Shown in pieces: positions 1 to 11,146 of a DNA stretch of 64,000 nucleotides. The notes beneath the pieces are model-generated. The model saw nothing but the letters and a program-made list of their open reading frames with translations, did no database searches and had not been told where the DNA came from. The stretch comes from Trematomus loennbergii (Eukaryota; Chordata; Actinopteri; Perciformes; Nototheniidae), in contig JAAOOA010000002.1 of assembly GCA_012861695.1 (NCBI GenBank), forward strand, positions 32,446,873 to 32,510,872. The letters run 5' to 3'. The position numbers were made by a program, and so were the translations under genes. Position 1 is the first letter of the stretch. Each line of letters opens with the position of its first letter.

Positions 1-61
1 AAAAGTAAAAGTGTAATGATTCTCAAATAGAGATATTCCGTAGTTTAACAGTTGGTATTAA

Positions 62-445
62 AGGTAGGGTAGGTAATTCACTTCAGAAACACTTTTTGTT
101 ATATTCCATGGAATGCTCTTAACATCCCGATAGCAATGAATACATTAAATGCTTTGACAATAAATACATTAAAAAATGTCATCTGTGGAAGCCGTGGTGC
201 TGTAAAAAGCACGACCAATCATTTGAGCGGCCCGGACAGATAACTGGATGGCCGACCTGCCTGTCAGCCTTCCATCTCGTGCACAAACTTATCTCGTGCC
301 CTCATTGGTCATGTGCGCGTTCGTGTGTGTTGGAGGAGGGGCTCTGTAAGGAAGTCTGAAGGAAGGGGCAGATTTCTTTCGGCTGCGTACTTTCAAATTC
401 TAGCGCACTCGAGGCTATTTCTCCATTCTTATCTATACCCTACCT
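62..445. mobile_element. TTAA-flanked MITE, copy 1 (384 bp)
   Basis: Non-coding element flanked by TTAA on both sides (58-61 and 446-449). The ends are inverted: AGGTAGGGTAGGTAA on the left and a CCCTACCT end on the right. A second copy with the same internal sequence and the same TTAA flanks lies at 41199-41569. TTAA target duplication is typical of piggyBac and Kolobok transposons; without a transposase I cannot choose between them. Confidence 0.75.
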
Positions 446-449
446 TTAA

Positions 450-1019
450 GTATATTTGGCTGTCAACACAATTTACAAAAATATTTGTATTGCTTTTACT
501 TGTAACAAAGAATGTTTTACTTAACTTCTGGCATATAAAGTGACAACGGAAACTGTATTCTCGGGGAGTGATAAGGATGGAGCCTAGACTCTAAACTCAA
601 GCTGTATGCTGCCGTTAATTAACATTTTAAACTTGAGGTGTCTGACTGAACTAAATGTAGCCTAACATGTTGAATTAATTGGTAAACTAATCTGATGTAT
701 AACGTTTATTAGACATTTAGACGGCATAACATTTACGTTGTTATTTCAGTTTGAAATGCCAGTGCTTTGCTTTCATTTCCTACACAAAGTACAAAGTTTG
801 TACTTCAAGACAGTTTTAACCTTATGCACGAGAAGCTTTGGTATTCTCCAAGATCCTGACATTTAATTAAAGACAGCAGTTTTCTGTCCTGACCGACTTA
901 AATATCTTCGTATAGTTTCATTCTGGTATTAGTTTGCCCTTCACTCAATCTCAGGGTGAACTTTCCTTTCATCATGAGGCTGTATGAAACAGCTCATATA
1001 CTTGATATATAAATACACT
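450..1019. other. No gene seen
   Basis: AT-rich sequence between the MITE and the 3' end of the LINE. I see no convincing coding exon, RNA gene or repeat end here. Confidence 0.5.
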
Positions 1020-1695
1020 TTGATTGATTGATTGATACAACCAATACAAACCATTGTGTACAACACATTTTAAAAAGTGCTTCACAAGAATGGATATAAG
1101 CAAACATATAACAGAGGATTGATTGATGGAATTACATAATGGATAATTAGGCAAGAACATTTAAATATCCTGAAGGATATCCTATTTCATGAACCAAAGA
1201 TCATAGGAGATAAAGAAAACACAACTAAACAAAAGACTGAAATTCGACACATCACTGCAATTTAAGAAAATTACCAAATAACTCCCACAACTGAAAACAA
1301 GGACAGCCTAACAAAAACGTATTTTTATTATTTAATAATTATTTACTACAAATCTGCCTCGTTCTAAATTAAAGCCCTGGTTTATAGAAGCTCACATTTC
1401 TCAAATGTAAACGCTTGATGTGTAGTGGAATGATTTTCAATGACAAAAAAAACAACTTTTGGCTACAATATTGAAATGAAAGAGACAATACAAGAGGTTT
1501 GATCCAGCTGACCCAAATGTATCAAGAGTTGAAAGTGCATGAGTAAGATCAGATATTCTGCAGAGACTGCTTAGCTGTGCAGAATTTGCAGCTTTCTAAT
1601 AGATTTTTTAGTGAGACCTGTAAAGACACCATTGCAGTAGTCGAGTCTACTGAAGATAAAAGCATGGACAAGTTTTTCCAAATCCTGCTGTGACA

Positions 1696-4021
1696 TTAGT
1701 CTTTAATCCTAGATATGTTCTTTAGGTGATAGTAGGCTGATTTAGTAACTGTTTTAATGTGACTGTTGAAACTCAGGTCAGAGTCCATGACTACACCTAG
1801 ATTTCTGGCTTTATCTGTTGTTTTGAACATTGCAGACTGAAGCTCAGCGCTAACTTTTATACGTTCTGCCTTGGCTCCAAAAACCATTACCTCAGTTTTA
1901 TCTTTGTTTAATTGGAGAAAGTTCTGACACATCCAGTCATTGATTTGTTCAATGCACTTACTCAGTGTTTGAATTGGAGCATAATCTCCTGGTGAAATTG
2001 TTACGTAAATTTGTGTGTCATCCGCATAGCTATGGTAACTTATTTTGTTGTTTTTCATTATCTGAGCCAGTGGTAGCATGTAGATGTTAAAGAGAAGAGG
2101 CCCCAAGATGGAGCCTTGAGGTACCCCACATGTCATATTTGTCAACTCAGATGTGTATTTACCTATAGAAACAAAGTTTTTTCTGTCCTTTAAGTAGGAC
2201 TCAAACCAATTTAGAACTGTTGCCGAAAGTCCCACCCAGTTTTCTAGTCGGTCTAGTAATATGTTGTGGTCAACAGTGTCAAACGCAGCACTGAGATCTA
2301 ATAATACTAACACTGAAGTTCTGCCACTGTCTGTGTTTAAGTGGATGTCATTGAAGACCTTTACAAGAGCAGTCTCAGTGCTGTGGTTTGGACGAAATCC
2401 TGACTGGAACACATCCAAACAGTTATTTAAATGCAAGAAGTTACTCAACTGTTGAAATACAACTTTTTCAATGATTTTACCTAGAAATGGCAGGTTTGAT
2501 ATTGGCCTGTAATTGTTCATTACTGAGCATCTAGATTATTTTTTTTAAGAGCGGTTTAATGACTGCAGTTTTCAGGGCCTCTGGAAAAATACCTGAGTGA
2601 AGAGATGTGTTTACTATATGAAGTAGATCTGAGGCCATGCAAGGAAAAACATCTTTGAAAAATCCTGTTGGAATAATATCAAGGCAGCAGGAGGAGGATT
2701 TCAGAAGTTGAATAATGTCCTCTAAGTTTTTATCATTAATCTGATGGAATTGTGTCATGGTGTTTGAATTGATATTAGGTGGACATAGGGACAACACATT
2801 TGCTGTACCTGATGCAGAGGCACTGACTGCTTGTCTAATTTTCTGAATTTTGTCAAGAAGGAGGCAAAATCATTGCATGCCCTGGTGGATAGAAATTCAG
2901 AGGCTACTGACACTGGGGGGTTAGTTAGTCTGTCGACGGTAGCAAACAAGGCACGTGCGTTGTTTTTGTTTTTGGTAATGATGTCAGAGAAGAAAGACTG
3001 TCGTGCGTTTTTCAATTCCAAATTATAAAGGCCAAGTCTCTCTTTATAGATTTCAAAGTGAACCTGGAGATTTGTTTTTCGCCACCTACGTTCAGCTTTT
3101 CGACACTCTCTTTTTTCTGTTCTCACGGTCATGGCCTTTCTCCATGGAGATATTTTCTTGCCAATCACTTCCTTTACCTTAGTTGGAGCAATGGTATCTA
3201 TAACATTTTTAATTTTTGAATTAAAATGATCTACTAGCTCATTTACTGAGATGTTAGCAGGGGCAAGTGTGGATGAAAAAACATTTCCCTAGTATTTTCA
3301 GTTAAATATCGCTTTGTGGTTACCTCTTTCTGAACATTTTTGTGAACAGAAATAGAGCTCTCAAAGAAAACACAGGAATGATCAGAGAGTGCAACATCAG
3401 TCACCACAACCTTTGAGATATTCAGACCCTTTGAGATAATTAAGTCCAGAGTGTGCCCCTTATTGTGCGTGGGCTCCGCCACATGCTGAGTCAGTCCATA
3501 GTTATCAAGAACACAAAACAGTTCTTTAGCCCCTCTGTCCTGGGGGTTGTCAACATGGATGTTAAAATCACCAACAATGACTAGACGGTCAAAGTCAATA
3601 CACACTATAGACAGCAGTTCAGTAAAATCATCAAAAAAGCTTGCACAGTATTTGGGTGGTCTATAGATATTTAGGAACAGAGCTCGAGAGGAGCATTTCA
3701 GCTGAAGGGCCACATATTCAAAAGAAGCAAAGTCCCCGATGTCTTCCTGCATTGAATGGAATCATTGAACAAAATAGCAACTCCACCCCCTTTCTTATGC
3801 ATTCTTTCCTGACTCATAAAACTAAAGTTGGGAGGGGTTGATTCGATAAGAACAGCTGCACTGTTATTTTGTTCAATCCAAGTTTCCGTTAAAAACATAA
3901 AATCGAGATTGTGCTCAGTGATAAAATCATTGATTAAAAATGTTTTTCCTGCCAAAGACCTGACATTTAATAAAGCTAGTTTAAGTTTGTTAAATACACT
4001 ATCAGTAAATTTTTGTGACAA
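1696..4021 (-). pseudogene. LINE ORF2: endonuclease plus reverse transcriptase, broken
   Basis: Reading the minus strand from 4021, the first part is an APE-type endonuclease: LNVRSL, LTETWI, GGGVAIL, then IVGDFNIHVD, HTLDLII and LSDH, the usual Asn/Glu/Asp/His catalytic blocks. A linker follows with RRWRKTNLQVHFEIY and NARQSFFSDII (3168-2755), then the reverse transcriptase: FRPNHSTETAL, LLDLSAAFDTVDH, GVPQGSILGPLLF and the catalytic YADD (SYADDTQIY), ending in LNKDKTEVMVFG. The frame changes near 3700, 3170-3240, 2755-2800 and 2521-2531, with a stop just before NNYRPISNLPFLGK. The RT core alone (2520-1696) is still an uninterrupted 274-codon stretch. It would nick DNA and copy the LINE RNA if intact; in this state it cannot make a full protein. 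Confidence 0.88.
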
Positions 4022-4292
4022 GCTGTGGCTGACATGGAATCACTGCTAAATTTGATAACTCACACAAACGTTTGAGCACTTCCTGTTTCTAAGCTGATTC
4101 ACCGCTCTTAATCTATTACCTACAGTGTTTCCCCTAGGATGGAGTCATAGCAGCGGTGCTAAGGCACGTGGGTTCAGCATAATGTGAGCGCGGAGCGCGT
4201 GGAATTTTTTAGTGTGTGCATGTGCGAAGTGCGCCCTGCCAATTTGTTTCTATGTCTCTGCCAGCACAAGAAAGGCTCTTGAGGCCTAGTAC

Positions 4293-5346
4293 CAGGGCCG
4301 GTTCTAGCCAATTTGCTGCCCTAGGCGAGATTTTATATATAAAGAATAAATGAAAAATCTCTACAAAAGACAAATACACTACAAAAACAGAAACTTATTG
4401 ACATAGGTAATATACGTCAAAATGGCTTCAAATGTATTCAGTATTGTATGAACATGTTTGAATTGGGGGGTGGACGTCACATCCTCTAGGGGGGTCCGGG
4501 GGTATGCCCTCCCGGGAAGATTTTTGAAATTTTTAAGTAAAATGCTTCAATCTGGTGCACTTTGAGCACACAATTACTAGAGACCTGATCTAGGGGGTAC
4601 AACTCTAAAACACCGATATGAAAAAGATCGGTTTACATTTTAATAATAAAATAAGTATATGAACATAACCAATAACCTAACCTTGTATCTCTCCACCTTT
4701 AAACAATATTTTGGGTTTACTGTCCTATAGTATACATTGGAATGATTTCAAACCTGTTTTTATTTATCCTAATAATTATAAAGGAGTGCCTTGGAAATAT
4801 GTGTTGACATAATTTGTGGTCAAAACGTTTGAGACCCACTGAGATAACTTAGACTAAAATGAACTATCTAAACACTCAGAGAGTCCTTTACCTCACTGAG
4901 CCTCTCAGTCTGACAGGAGAGCTCTCCTCCACCCTGGTTGTAGAAACATCTACTTCTTATATCCGTTAGCACAGCTAGCACCAGATTCTAATAACAACAG
5001 CGCCGGTACCGGTGCGCCCTCTCTCTCTCTCCCTTGCTCGCTCTCTCTCTCCCTCGCTCGCTCTCTCGCTCCCATGCTCGCACTTTGGCTGTGAGCTGCG
5101 GGCACCTGATAAGCCAACATCCCCCGCTTTCATCACTTTCAGCGCCCATCGTACAGGGCAAATGAAAAGTGTAACCGGGGTGAAAAGGGTGTTACATTTA
5201 CTTAATTATGAATGTTGTTACATCAAGGCCGAAAATTAGGATGAGCGCCAACGGTCAAAAAGGTTTTTTCCCCTCCCAGAGCTACCAGTGCAGCTCCCCT
5301 CAGATCTGGCGCCCTAGGCGACCGCCTATGCCAAAAATCGGCCCTG
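4293..5346. mobile_element. hAT-like element nested inside the previous one
   Basis: The left end reads CAGGGCCGGTTCTAGCCA and the right end, reverse-complemented, CAGGGCCGATTTTTGGCA. Both continue into a GCCCTAGGCGA-type subterminal motif. The flanking octamers cctagtac and cccagtgg agree at 5 of 8 positions, as expected for an old 8-bp duplication. Relatives of this end appear near 12165-12180 and 61976. Non-autonomous; no transposase seen. Confidence 0.6.
5017..5082. repeat. CT/GCTC-rich simple repeat
   Basis: About 65 bp of CTCTCT with CCCTCGCTCG blocks, inside the nested hAT. It yields low-complexity Leu/Ser-rich translations that are not genes. Confidence 0.8.
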
Positions 5347-5667
5347 CCCAGTGGCAATGTCTCAAGATGTAGCAAAAATACACCTTTATTGAACATACAG
5401 TAACACAAATATTACAAATCCACATAACAAACAATCAAAAATGAAAAAGGGTCGCCACTTATTATTATTTTAAATAAAAATAAAAAGTAAAAAAAAGTAA
5501 AAATGTGTTTTACTTTTTATTTAAAAAATAGCCGCCGCTATTTGTATATAGGGGAAACACTGACCTATCAACACAGATATCGGCAAAGCTACAGGCAGGC
5601 AGGGCCCCGGCATGTCCTGGAAAGAGTTGAGAGTGCCATACGCCCTTGAGCCTGGACCCAGCACATA

Positions 5668-7088
5668 TCAGTAAGAGTTTGTTGCGTTTTGTACACACAC
5701 ATCCTTATCAGGCTTCGGAGACTTCAGATGCTTTCTTGAAGGGAGCGGAGGTGGTTGACGTAGGCACGGTGATGGAGACGGGGGAGATGGTGCGCGTCTC
5801 TGCTTCGGTGATTTTGGTGGGCGTCGTTGAGGAGCGGGGGTAAAGGACATGCTGCCAACCCTGCGTATCGCCTTAGTTTGGTCTTTGAACTCCAGGAAGG
5901 AATTGGTGCCAACCCTCTGTATCTCCTTCATGTGTTCAGCGATCTCCAGGAGGGTGTTCGAGGGTGAACGGAGAGTAGAGAGAGCTGTGGGGTGAAGGAA
6001 GAGTATCCTCAGAGGTGATAGGGGGGGTGAAGGGCGGTGGAGACTCCTCCATTTGTCTCCCATAATCAAGACATTCCTCAGGCGGGTGCAGTGATAGGTT
6101 TTCTGCGCATGTGTTGTGTCTTTCTCTTGTTTTGATTCCTCTTGTTGCTTGTCCTTGGCAGAGGGAACAGATTGATGACGTAGGCAGTTGAATATGTTAG
6201 AGATAAACAATTTCACTCCTGACTTGTTCAGGCAAACTCCATTGCCTTAAAAAGATGTCTGCGGTCCCAGAAAAAGTTGTCAATAAAATTGACAGAATGG
6301 TCAGTACAGGCAGTTGAAAGCCAGGTGTTCAGTGCAAACAATCTGCTGAATCTCTCCACTCCTCTTCTGACTGGCGGTAGAGGGCCACTGATGAACACCT
6401 CTGCATTTAGAGAGCTGACAGTTTCCAACAAACATTTAAAGTCTTTTTTCAGCACTTCTGACTGTTGTTTCACAACATCATTTGTTCCAATGTGCAGTAC
6501 CACATTCTTCACAGTCGGATGTTCAGCCCCAATATGCAGGATCTTCTCAGCCAAGTCAGAGACCATATCCTTGGGAAAACAGAGTACTTTGGTGTTGTTC
6601 TTACTACACAGACTTTTTACATCTCTTACAGCAGAGTCACCCACAATCACAGTTTCAGGCCCAGTTGTTAGTTTCCCTCTAGCCTTTTACTTTTGGAGTA
6701 GCTATTGGTCTTACCCTGCTGTGTGAAGAGGACAGGTTATCCAGCTCATCAGAAAGAGATCTCCGGTTCTGGGTCAGTGGATCGTATCTGTTCTGGATTG
6801 GCACACTTGGTGGTTTAGGAGGATTGTTTGTAGTTCTCCCTTTAGCAGCTGTCCACGGCTGTTTCCTAGTAGAATAGGGGTTGAAGAGGCGCTCTTCCTG
6901 GGTGATAACAATGCAGGCCAGCCGGTCGCTTCACAGATTTCAGAGCGCTGGGCTCTGCCTGTTGTTCGTCCTCCCAAATCCCATGGAAATGATTTACTCT
7001 TCGGCCTTGCACCCTTGCAGAGTTCGAGGGAGGACCCTTGCAGAGTTTGAGGGAGGACTACCACTTGTAGATTTATTACCCGGTACAC
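5668..7088 (-). pseudogene. LINE ORF1 with SGNH/esterase-like domain, broken
   Basis: Minus-strand frames from about 7088 to 5668. The central 6650-6228 segment begins MIVGDSAVRDVKSL (GDS block), carries VVLHIGTNDVVKQ (GTND block) and SGPLPPVRRG, and closes with NFIDNFFWDRRHLFKA; this is the SGNH hydrolase order known from ORF1 of fish CR1/L2 elements. Just after RRHLFKA the frame slips by one base (near 6240) and the sense continues in the 6216-5668 frame, which becomes Pro/Ser/Lys-rich. The upstream 7088-6774 stretch is a diverged N-terminal part. The protein probably helped RNA or membrane association of the LINE particle, which is inference. It is upstream of ORF2 on the same strand, separated from it only by the hAT insertion. 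Confidence 0.75.
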
Positions 7089-7275
7089 AGCCCTCCTGTT
7101 CCTTGGAATCCTTGTAGCTGCTAACTAGCTTTGAGTTAGCATGCCTATGCCTTATCACACACACACAATGACTGAACAAGCCACTGTTAAGGTATGCGCG
7201 CAAGAAAAACAAAAGACAATCACTTAACACCCAGAAAAAACATACACACGCTGCTTTAGATGTGAAAGTACACAC

Positions 7276-9269
7276 ACAGATTCACACTCTGTGGAAAGCT
7301 GCAGATAAACACACAGCATTTCCAGAGCCGGCCCGACCCATTAAGCGCAACACACTCTCACTCCCTGAACGTCCAGGAGCGACGCTTGGTCAGGGTCCCG
7401 TGGTGTGCAGTTGGGACGCGCCGAGGCTCCTTCAGCTTCATAAACGGACGCAAAGAGCTTTCAACTGATTGCAATGTATTCCCATCGGCGGCGGTATTTA
7501 ACGCTCAGGGAAGCACCGCATCGGTCCATGTCGCGGCATTTAAAGGCAATGTGAGCGTCCATTCCCATTGGATAACGGAGGATTTTACACCCGGAAGTAA
7601 CTATTCTCCTTACTGTCGATTGATTTTACAGTGATATCTGCACTACTCATCAACTCAAAAACACCAGATTATCCTTGTTAATTACACAACATTGATTGGT
7701 TTAAATTGTGTGCAATGCTTTTGTGTTTTTCCCCTTCGATTCGGAGAAACAAATATTTTTTCGGAGTTTAGGATGGCAGAAGAACACTACACTACCCAGA
7801 ATCCTCAGCTATCGTTTGGGACTACACCATGTGCTTTGTTGACAAACCCCGTGATTAGTTCTCAAGCTCTGTGATTGGATGTTGGAGTGGCAGTGCACGA
7901 AGTTTACACCGCGTCAAACAGCACTTTGAAATGGAATGAAAACCCATCGACGGCACACTATCAAATCAAGACTCGAACGTGTTAATACTCTTCTGGCCTG
8001 TGGGATGAAGTTGTCCCTGAGTCTGGGGTTTTAGTCCGGATGATGCGGTACCGCCTGCCAGACGGCAGCAGACAGAACAGTTTGTGGCTGGGGTGATGGG
8101 GTCTTTTATAATCCTGGGCTTTCTTTAAGGTTAACCTAGTATTTTTACTACATTTATTTGAGTTACATTACAGATTTGGATTAATGATGTGAAATATAAA
8201 CAACCCTTAAATCAGACTTTAGTTACACTGAGTAAAATTCAGTGAAGGTGATTGTCAAGTGCAACAATCAGGCGGGATATTTGGTAGTGGGTGCTTGAGA
8301 AGACAAAAATTGTGCACATCCCTTTCAAGATTTCAAGATTTTCAAAGGTTTATTGAAATATCATATACACAACTACGGTGTTATGCAATGATGACAAACT
8401 TGGGTCATAGGTTCCTCAACAAGAGATCAATCAATATGTGTGTACCTCCACCATTAACTGTCATATTCTGCACATTTCTTATTCTATCTACATACATCTT
8501 ATAAGAGTATAATAAATATGTATAATATCGGTTAAAATAAGTGCTTCAACATAGTTAACTTTGCAGGAAAGTTGATTGTCAAGTCCCAAAACAAACCATG
8601 CAATATATTAAAAGTTAAGTACTTTGTCAGGCTTAATATAGATACCCCCAAAGCTTTTTGCTTACATGTATTTAAAAGAAGACCTTAACCTAAAGTATTA
8701 TTTAATGTTTAAATAAAGCCTAATTAGTTTGTCTGTTTTGCACATCCTCCTATTAATATCTTTGTACATCCGGCACTAAACAGTTTTATTCTAGATACCA
8801 TTTACAGTATCTTCTTGATATTTTCTATTCTATATTTCTATCATTGACCTTCTACTTTCCTCCTATTTTGTATATACTCTTAATATTTAAATGTTTTCAT
8901 AAAATATAACACATTCAAAAGTGCTTTACAAAAATGAAAGACATTCACAACACAATCTACCTGCATTGCAATTACTCTAAACGTGTAATAACGTGCTTTA
9001 ACCAGTAGGTGGTTTGGGTTAAAAAGCTGTCAAGTTTACAGTGTTAACAAAATAAAATATACTGCTGTTTCCGGTTTAGTTTACGACGGATATATTTTGT
9101 TATTGTTTTGATATTTATTGAGTCAATAATATAATACATTAACCGTGCTTTAGCTGAACCTCATCATGACACTAGAGAGGACGGCAGGATTGTAATTTCC
9201 CGTGTTCAGTGAATGCAACAGAGGCCAGACCAACCAGAGAGTTGAATGGAAATAAACATCTGTCTTATA
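7276..9269. other. No gene; old dispersed repeat fragments
   Basis: 7276-7640 is GC-rich and may be LINE 5' UTR. 7990-8110 resembles a widespread fish repeat (CGCCTGCCAGACGGCAGCAG and a TTTGTGGCTGGGG core). 8320-8360 has a TTCAAAGGTTTATTG-type retroelement tail. The rest is AT-rich with no coding exon that I can support. Confidence 0.45.
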
Positions 9270-9830
9270 GAGTGGCGAAGTCCCTCCCCTTCCGGTGGAC
9301 CTCCATGGGACCTTATTTCGGAAAAATTATGTATTGAAGTCAATGGAGAGAGAAAGATTATCTTTCGATCCTGTTTGAATTGTGCCACGAATTACACATA
9401 TGATGTTTGTCAATTTAAAAGATAATTTTGCAAGTCAAAAAAAAAAATGTGTCGTAAAACTGTGAAGTAACACATTTGTTTGTGTGAAACGCTCAATGAA
9501 CTACATCTCTGGTCTCACAGAACAACACACGTCACCAAGATGGCCGTCACTACTGTCAACAAAACAATTGACTACCCTCACTATCACCACAATGAAACAC
9601 GTCCTGAAGAATGTCATGCAAAGCTGCCTGCCTGCCTTCCTTTGATTCTCTCTGAACTGCCTGGTCGTTTTAATGTTTAATGTCAACCATTTGTGCAGAT
9701 AGCATGAAGTAGAGAAGATCGCTAGCGTTAGCGTTAGCATTTCTCCCCCGGGCTTAAATTGTGTATTATAGAATGATCACACCGGTGACAGTACTATTCA
9801 AAGGGTTCACGAAATATGACTACTACTCTA

Positions 9831-10520
9831 ATGGCGCGTTTCCACTACAGCCCGCAGCCCGGTTTAAGAGGGCTGTGACGTCAGCGGCCCGTCTTTGGTT
9901 GCGTTTCCACTTGGCCTAGTACCGGCCGGCGGGTCCTAATTCACAGTTTTTCTGGCCTCATAAAATCGTGGGGCCAGGGCCAGAGACAACGAGGCTGAGT
10001 CGGGCTGAGTATGCTAAACTAGAGAGAGCGTCGCTGGCAAGGGGGCAACAACTACAACAAGATGGACATATTTGACCGTGATTTAATTGTAATACACGTT
10101 TCAAAATGATGCCGAAGTAACAACATACTGATACCGGTTAGTAAAAACCATGAATTAATGCTTTGGCAAGTCTGCAGACAGACGGCAGGGGAAAAACCTT
10201 TTAAAATGCTTGTTTTCTAAATGGAGATTGGCTAAGCTAACGCAGTATATGCCCCGACCGTCCACACTCACAACAACGGCCTATACAGACATAAATAAAG
10301 CAGCGACTGTATTCACCATGACACAGGCAGTCTGTGGTGTGTACTTGTTTAACTTTTGTCTAGTTTCTGAACATATATGAGGAGCTGTGAGCTCTGAGTG
10401 CTAACAGCTAACCGCTGTGTTGTTTTTCTGGGGTCCTCTGAAGATCACGTCACGGCTCCGCCTACACTGTGTTACTATAGATACTGCCCCAGTTCCCAAA
10501 CTGTAATGGAAATGCGCCAT
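9831..10520. mobile_element. MITE with 20-bp TIR nested in the 9270-11146 element
   Basis: The left end atggcgcgtttccactacag and the reverse complement of the right end match at 18 of 20 positions. I cannot see a clear target duplication. The interior (about 10020-10420) contains part of the module shared with the fold-back elements at 13.4-15.7 kb and 59.0-60.4 kb. Confidence 0.6.
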
Positions 10521-10820
10521 AAAGTGAGCCAGTCCTAACGAGGCCTAGCCATACCGAGGGGGCCGAGCGAGGCCGTGTAATGGAATAGCGGCATTACTGT
10601 TTAACATGTTGGGTTACTTCATGTTACTTCATGTTAAGGCTAATAAAAATGACACGGCTGTAATGCTAACTAACGTGCTAGCTACTAGCTAGCTTGATCC
10701 AGACACTCCTAGTCCTTTCATCAGACGGGAAGCGAAAGAATGAGCAAGACCCATTGCTGGTATGATAACAACCTGGTACTAAGCACACAGGCATCTTGTT
10801 AAAGTTATCTTATCTTAGCC

Positions 10821-10853
10821 GCGCCATATAGATAGATTATATCTATATGGCGC
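10821..10853. repeat. 14-bp stem hairpin
   Basis: GCGCCATATAGATA at 10821-10834 pairs perfectly with TATCTATATGGCGC at 10840-10853, with a 5-nt loop (GATTA). It lies inside the TA-flanked element. No polypyrimidine or T-tract logic applies in a eukaryote, so this is recorded only as structure. Confidence 0.75.
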
Positions 10854-11146
10854 TGATCTTAGCTAGTGGGGAAAACAATTGTGACATCACTTACGCGACT
10901 CTGGGATTTGTAGTCTTTCTAGTTGCGTATTTTTCATAGTCTTATATTTCAACAGTTTTACGACAAACTGTGACTTTTTTTACATGGAAATTATTTTTTA
11001 AGATTGACAAACATCATATGTGTAATTCATGGCACAATTCAAACGGGATCGAAAGATAAGTTTTCTCTCTCCATTGACTTCAATACATTATTTTTCCGAA
11101 ATAAGGTCCCATGGGGCGGAAGTAGATGGGCGTGACTTCGCCACTC

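Larger units (their letters stand above)
4123..5562. mobile_element. hAT-like element inserted in the LINE (1440 bp)
   Basis: Begins CAGTGTTTCCCCTA and ends with the exact reverse complement TAGGGGAAACACTG (14-bp perfect TIR). Both sides carry ACCTA (4118-4122 and 5563-5567), a 5-bp duplication, and joining the flanks gives continuous LINE-like sequence. CAGTG-starting TIRs are typical of hAT transposons, which mostly make 8-bp duplications, so the 5-bp duplication suggests a 5-bp subgroup or a diverged site. I see no transposase ORF. Confidence 0.78.
1020..7275 (-). mobile_element. L2/CR1-like LINE, reverse orientation, decayed
   Basis: A non-LTR retrotransposon lies on the minus strand. 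On that strand the order is an ORF1 with an esterase-type domain (about 7088 down to 5668), an endonuclease plus reverse transcriptase ORF2 (4021 down to 1696), then an AT-rich tail ending near 1020-1040 in short TTGA repeats next to an AAGTGCTT-type sequence, a common end of fish L2 elements. Two ORFs, an ORF1 esterase and a short simple-repeat tail are known for L2/CR1-clade elements. The element is interrupted by a hAT-like insertion at 4123-5562; removing it leaves roughly 4.8 kb. Frameshifts and stops show that it is dead. The 5' end is not sharply visible: GC-rich sequence to about 7640 may be its 5' UTR. Confidence 0.8.
9270..11146. mobile_element. Long-TIR, TA-flanked DNA element, copy 1 (1.88 kb)
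   Basis: The ends are inverted relatives: GAGTGGCGAAGTC on the left and GACTTCGCCACTC on the right, each flanked by TA (9268-9269, 11147-11148). The inverted similarity runs on for about 150-200 bp through a conserved block around CCATGGGACC/GGTCCCATGG and CATTGACTTCAATACA. The same TIRs bound 13895-15004. TA duplications point to a Tc1/mariner-like mechanism, but no transposase is present. A 690-bp MITE (9831-10520) sits inside. Confidence 0.68.

Noticed and set aside
1010..1040. TGAT tandem repeat as an independent microsatellite
   Set aside because: Best explained as the simple-repeat tail of the reverse-strand LINE.
5012..5239. Leu/Ser-rich small protein
   Set aside because: Derived from the CTCTCT repeat inside a hAT element; low complexity.
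6277..6726. 149-codon plus-strand open frame
   Set aside because: Antisense shadow of the LINE ORF1 esterase domain.
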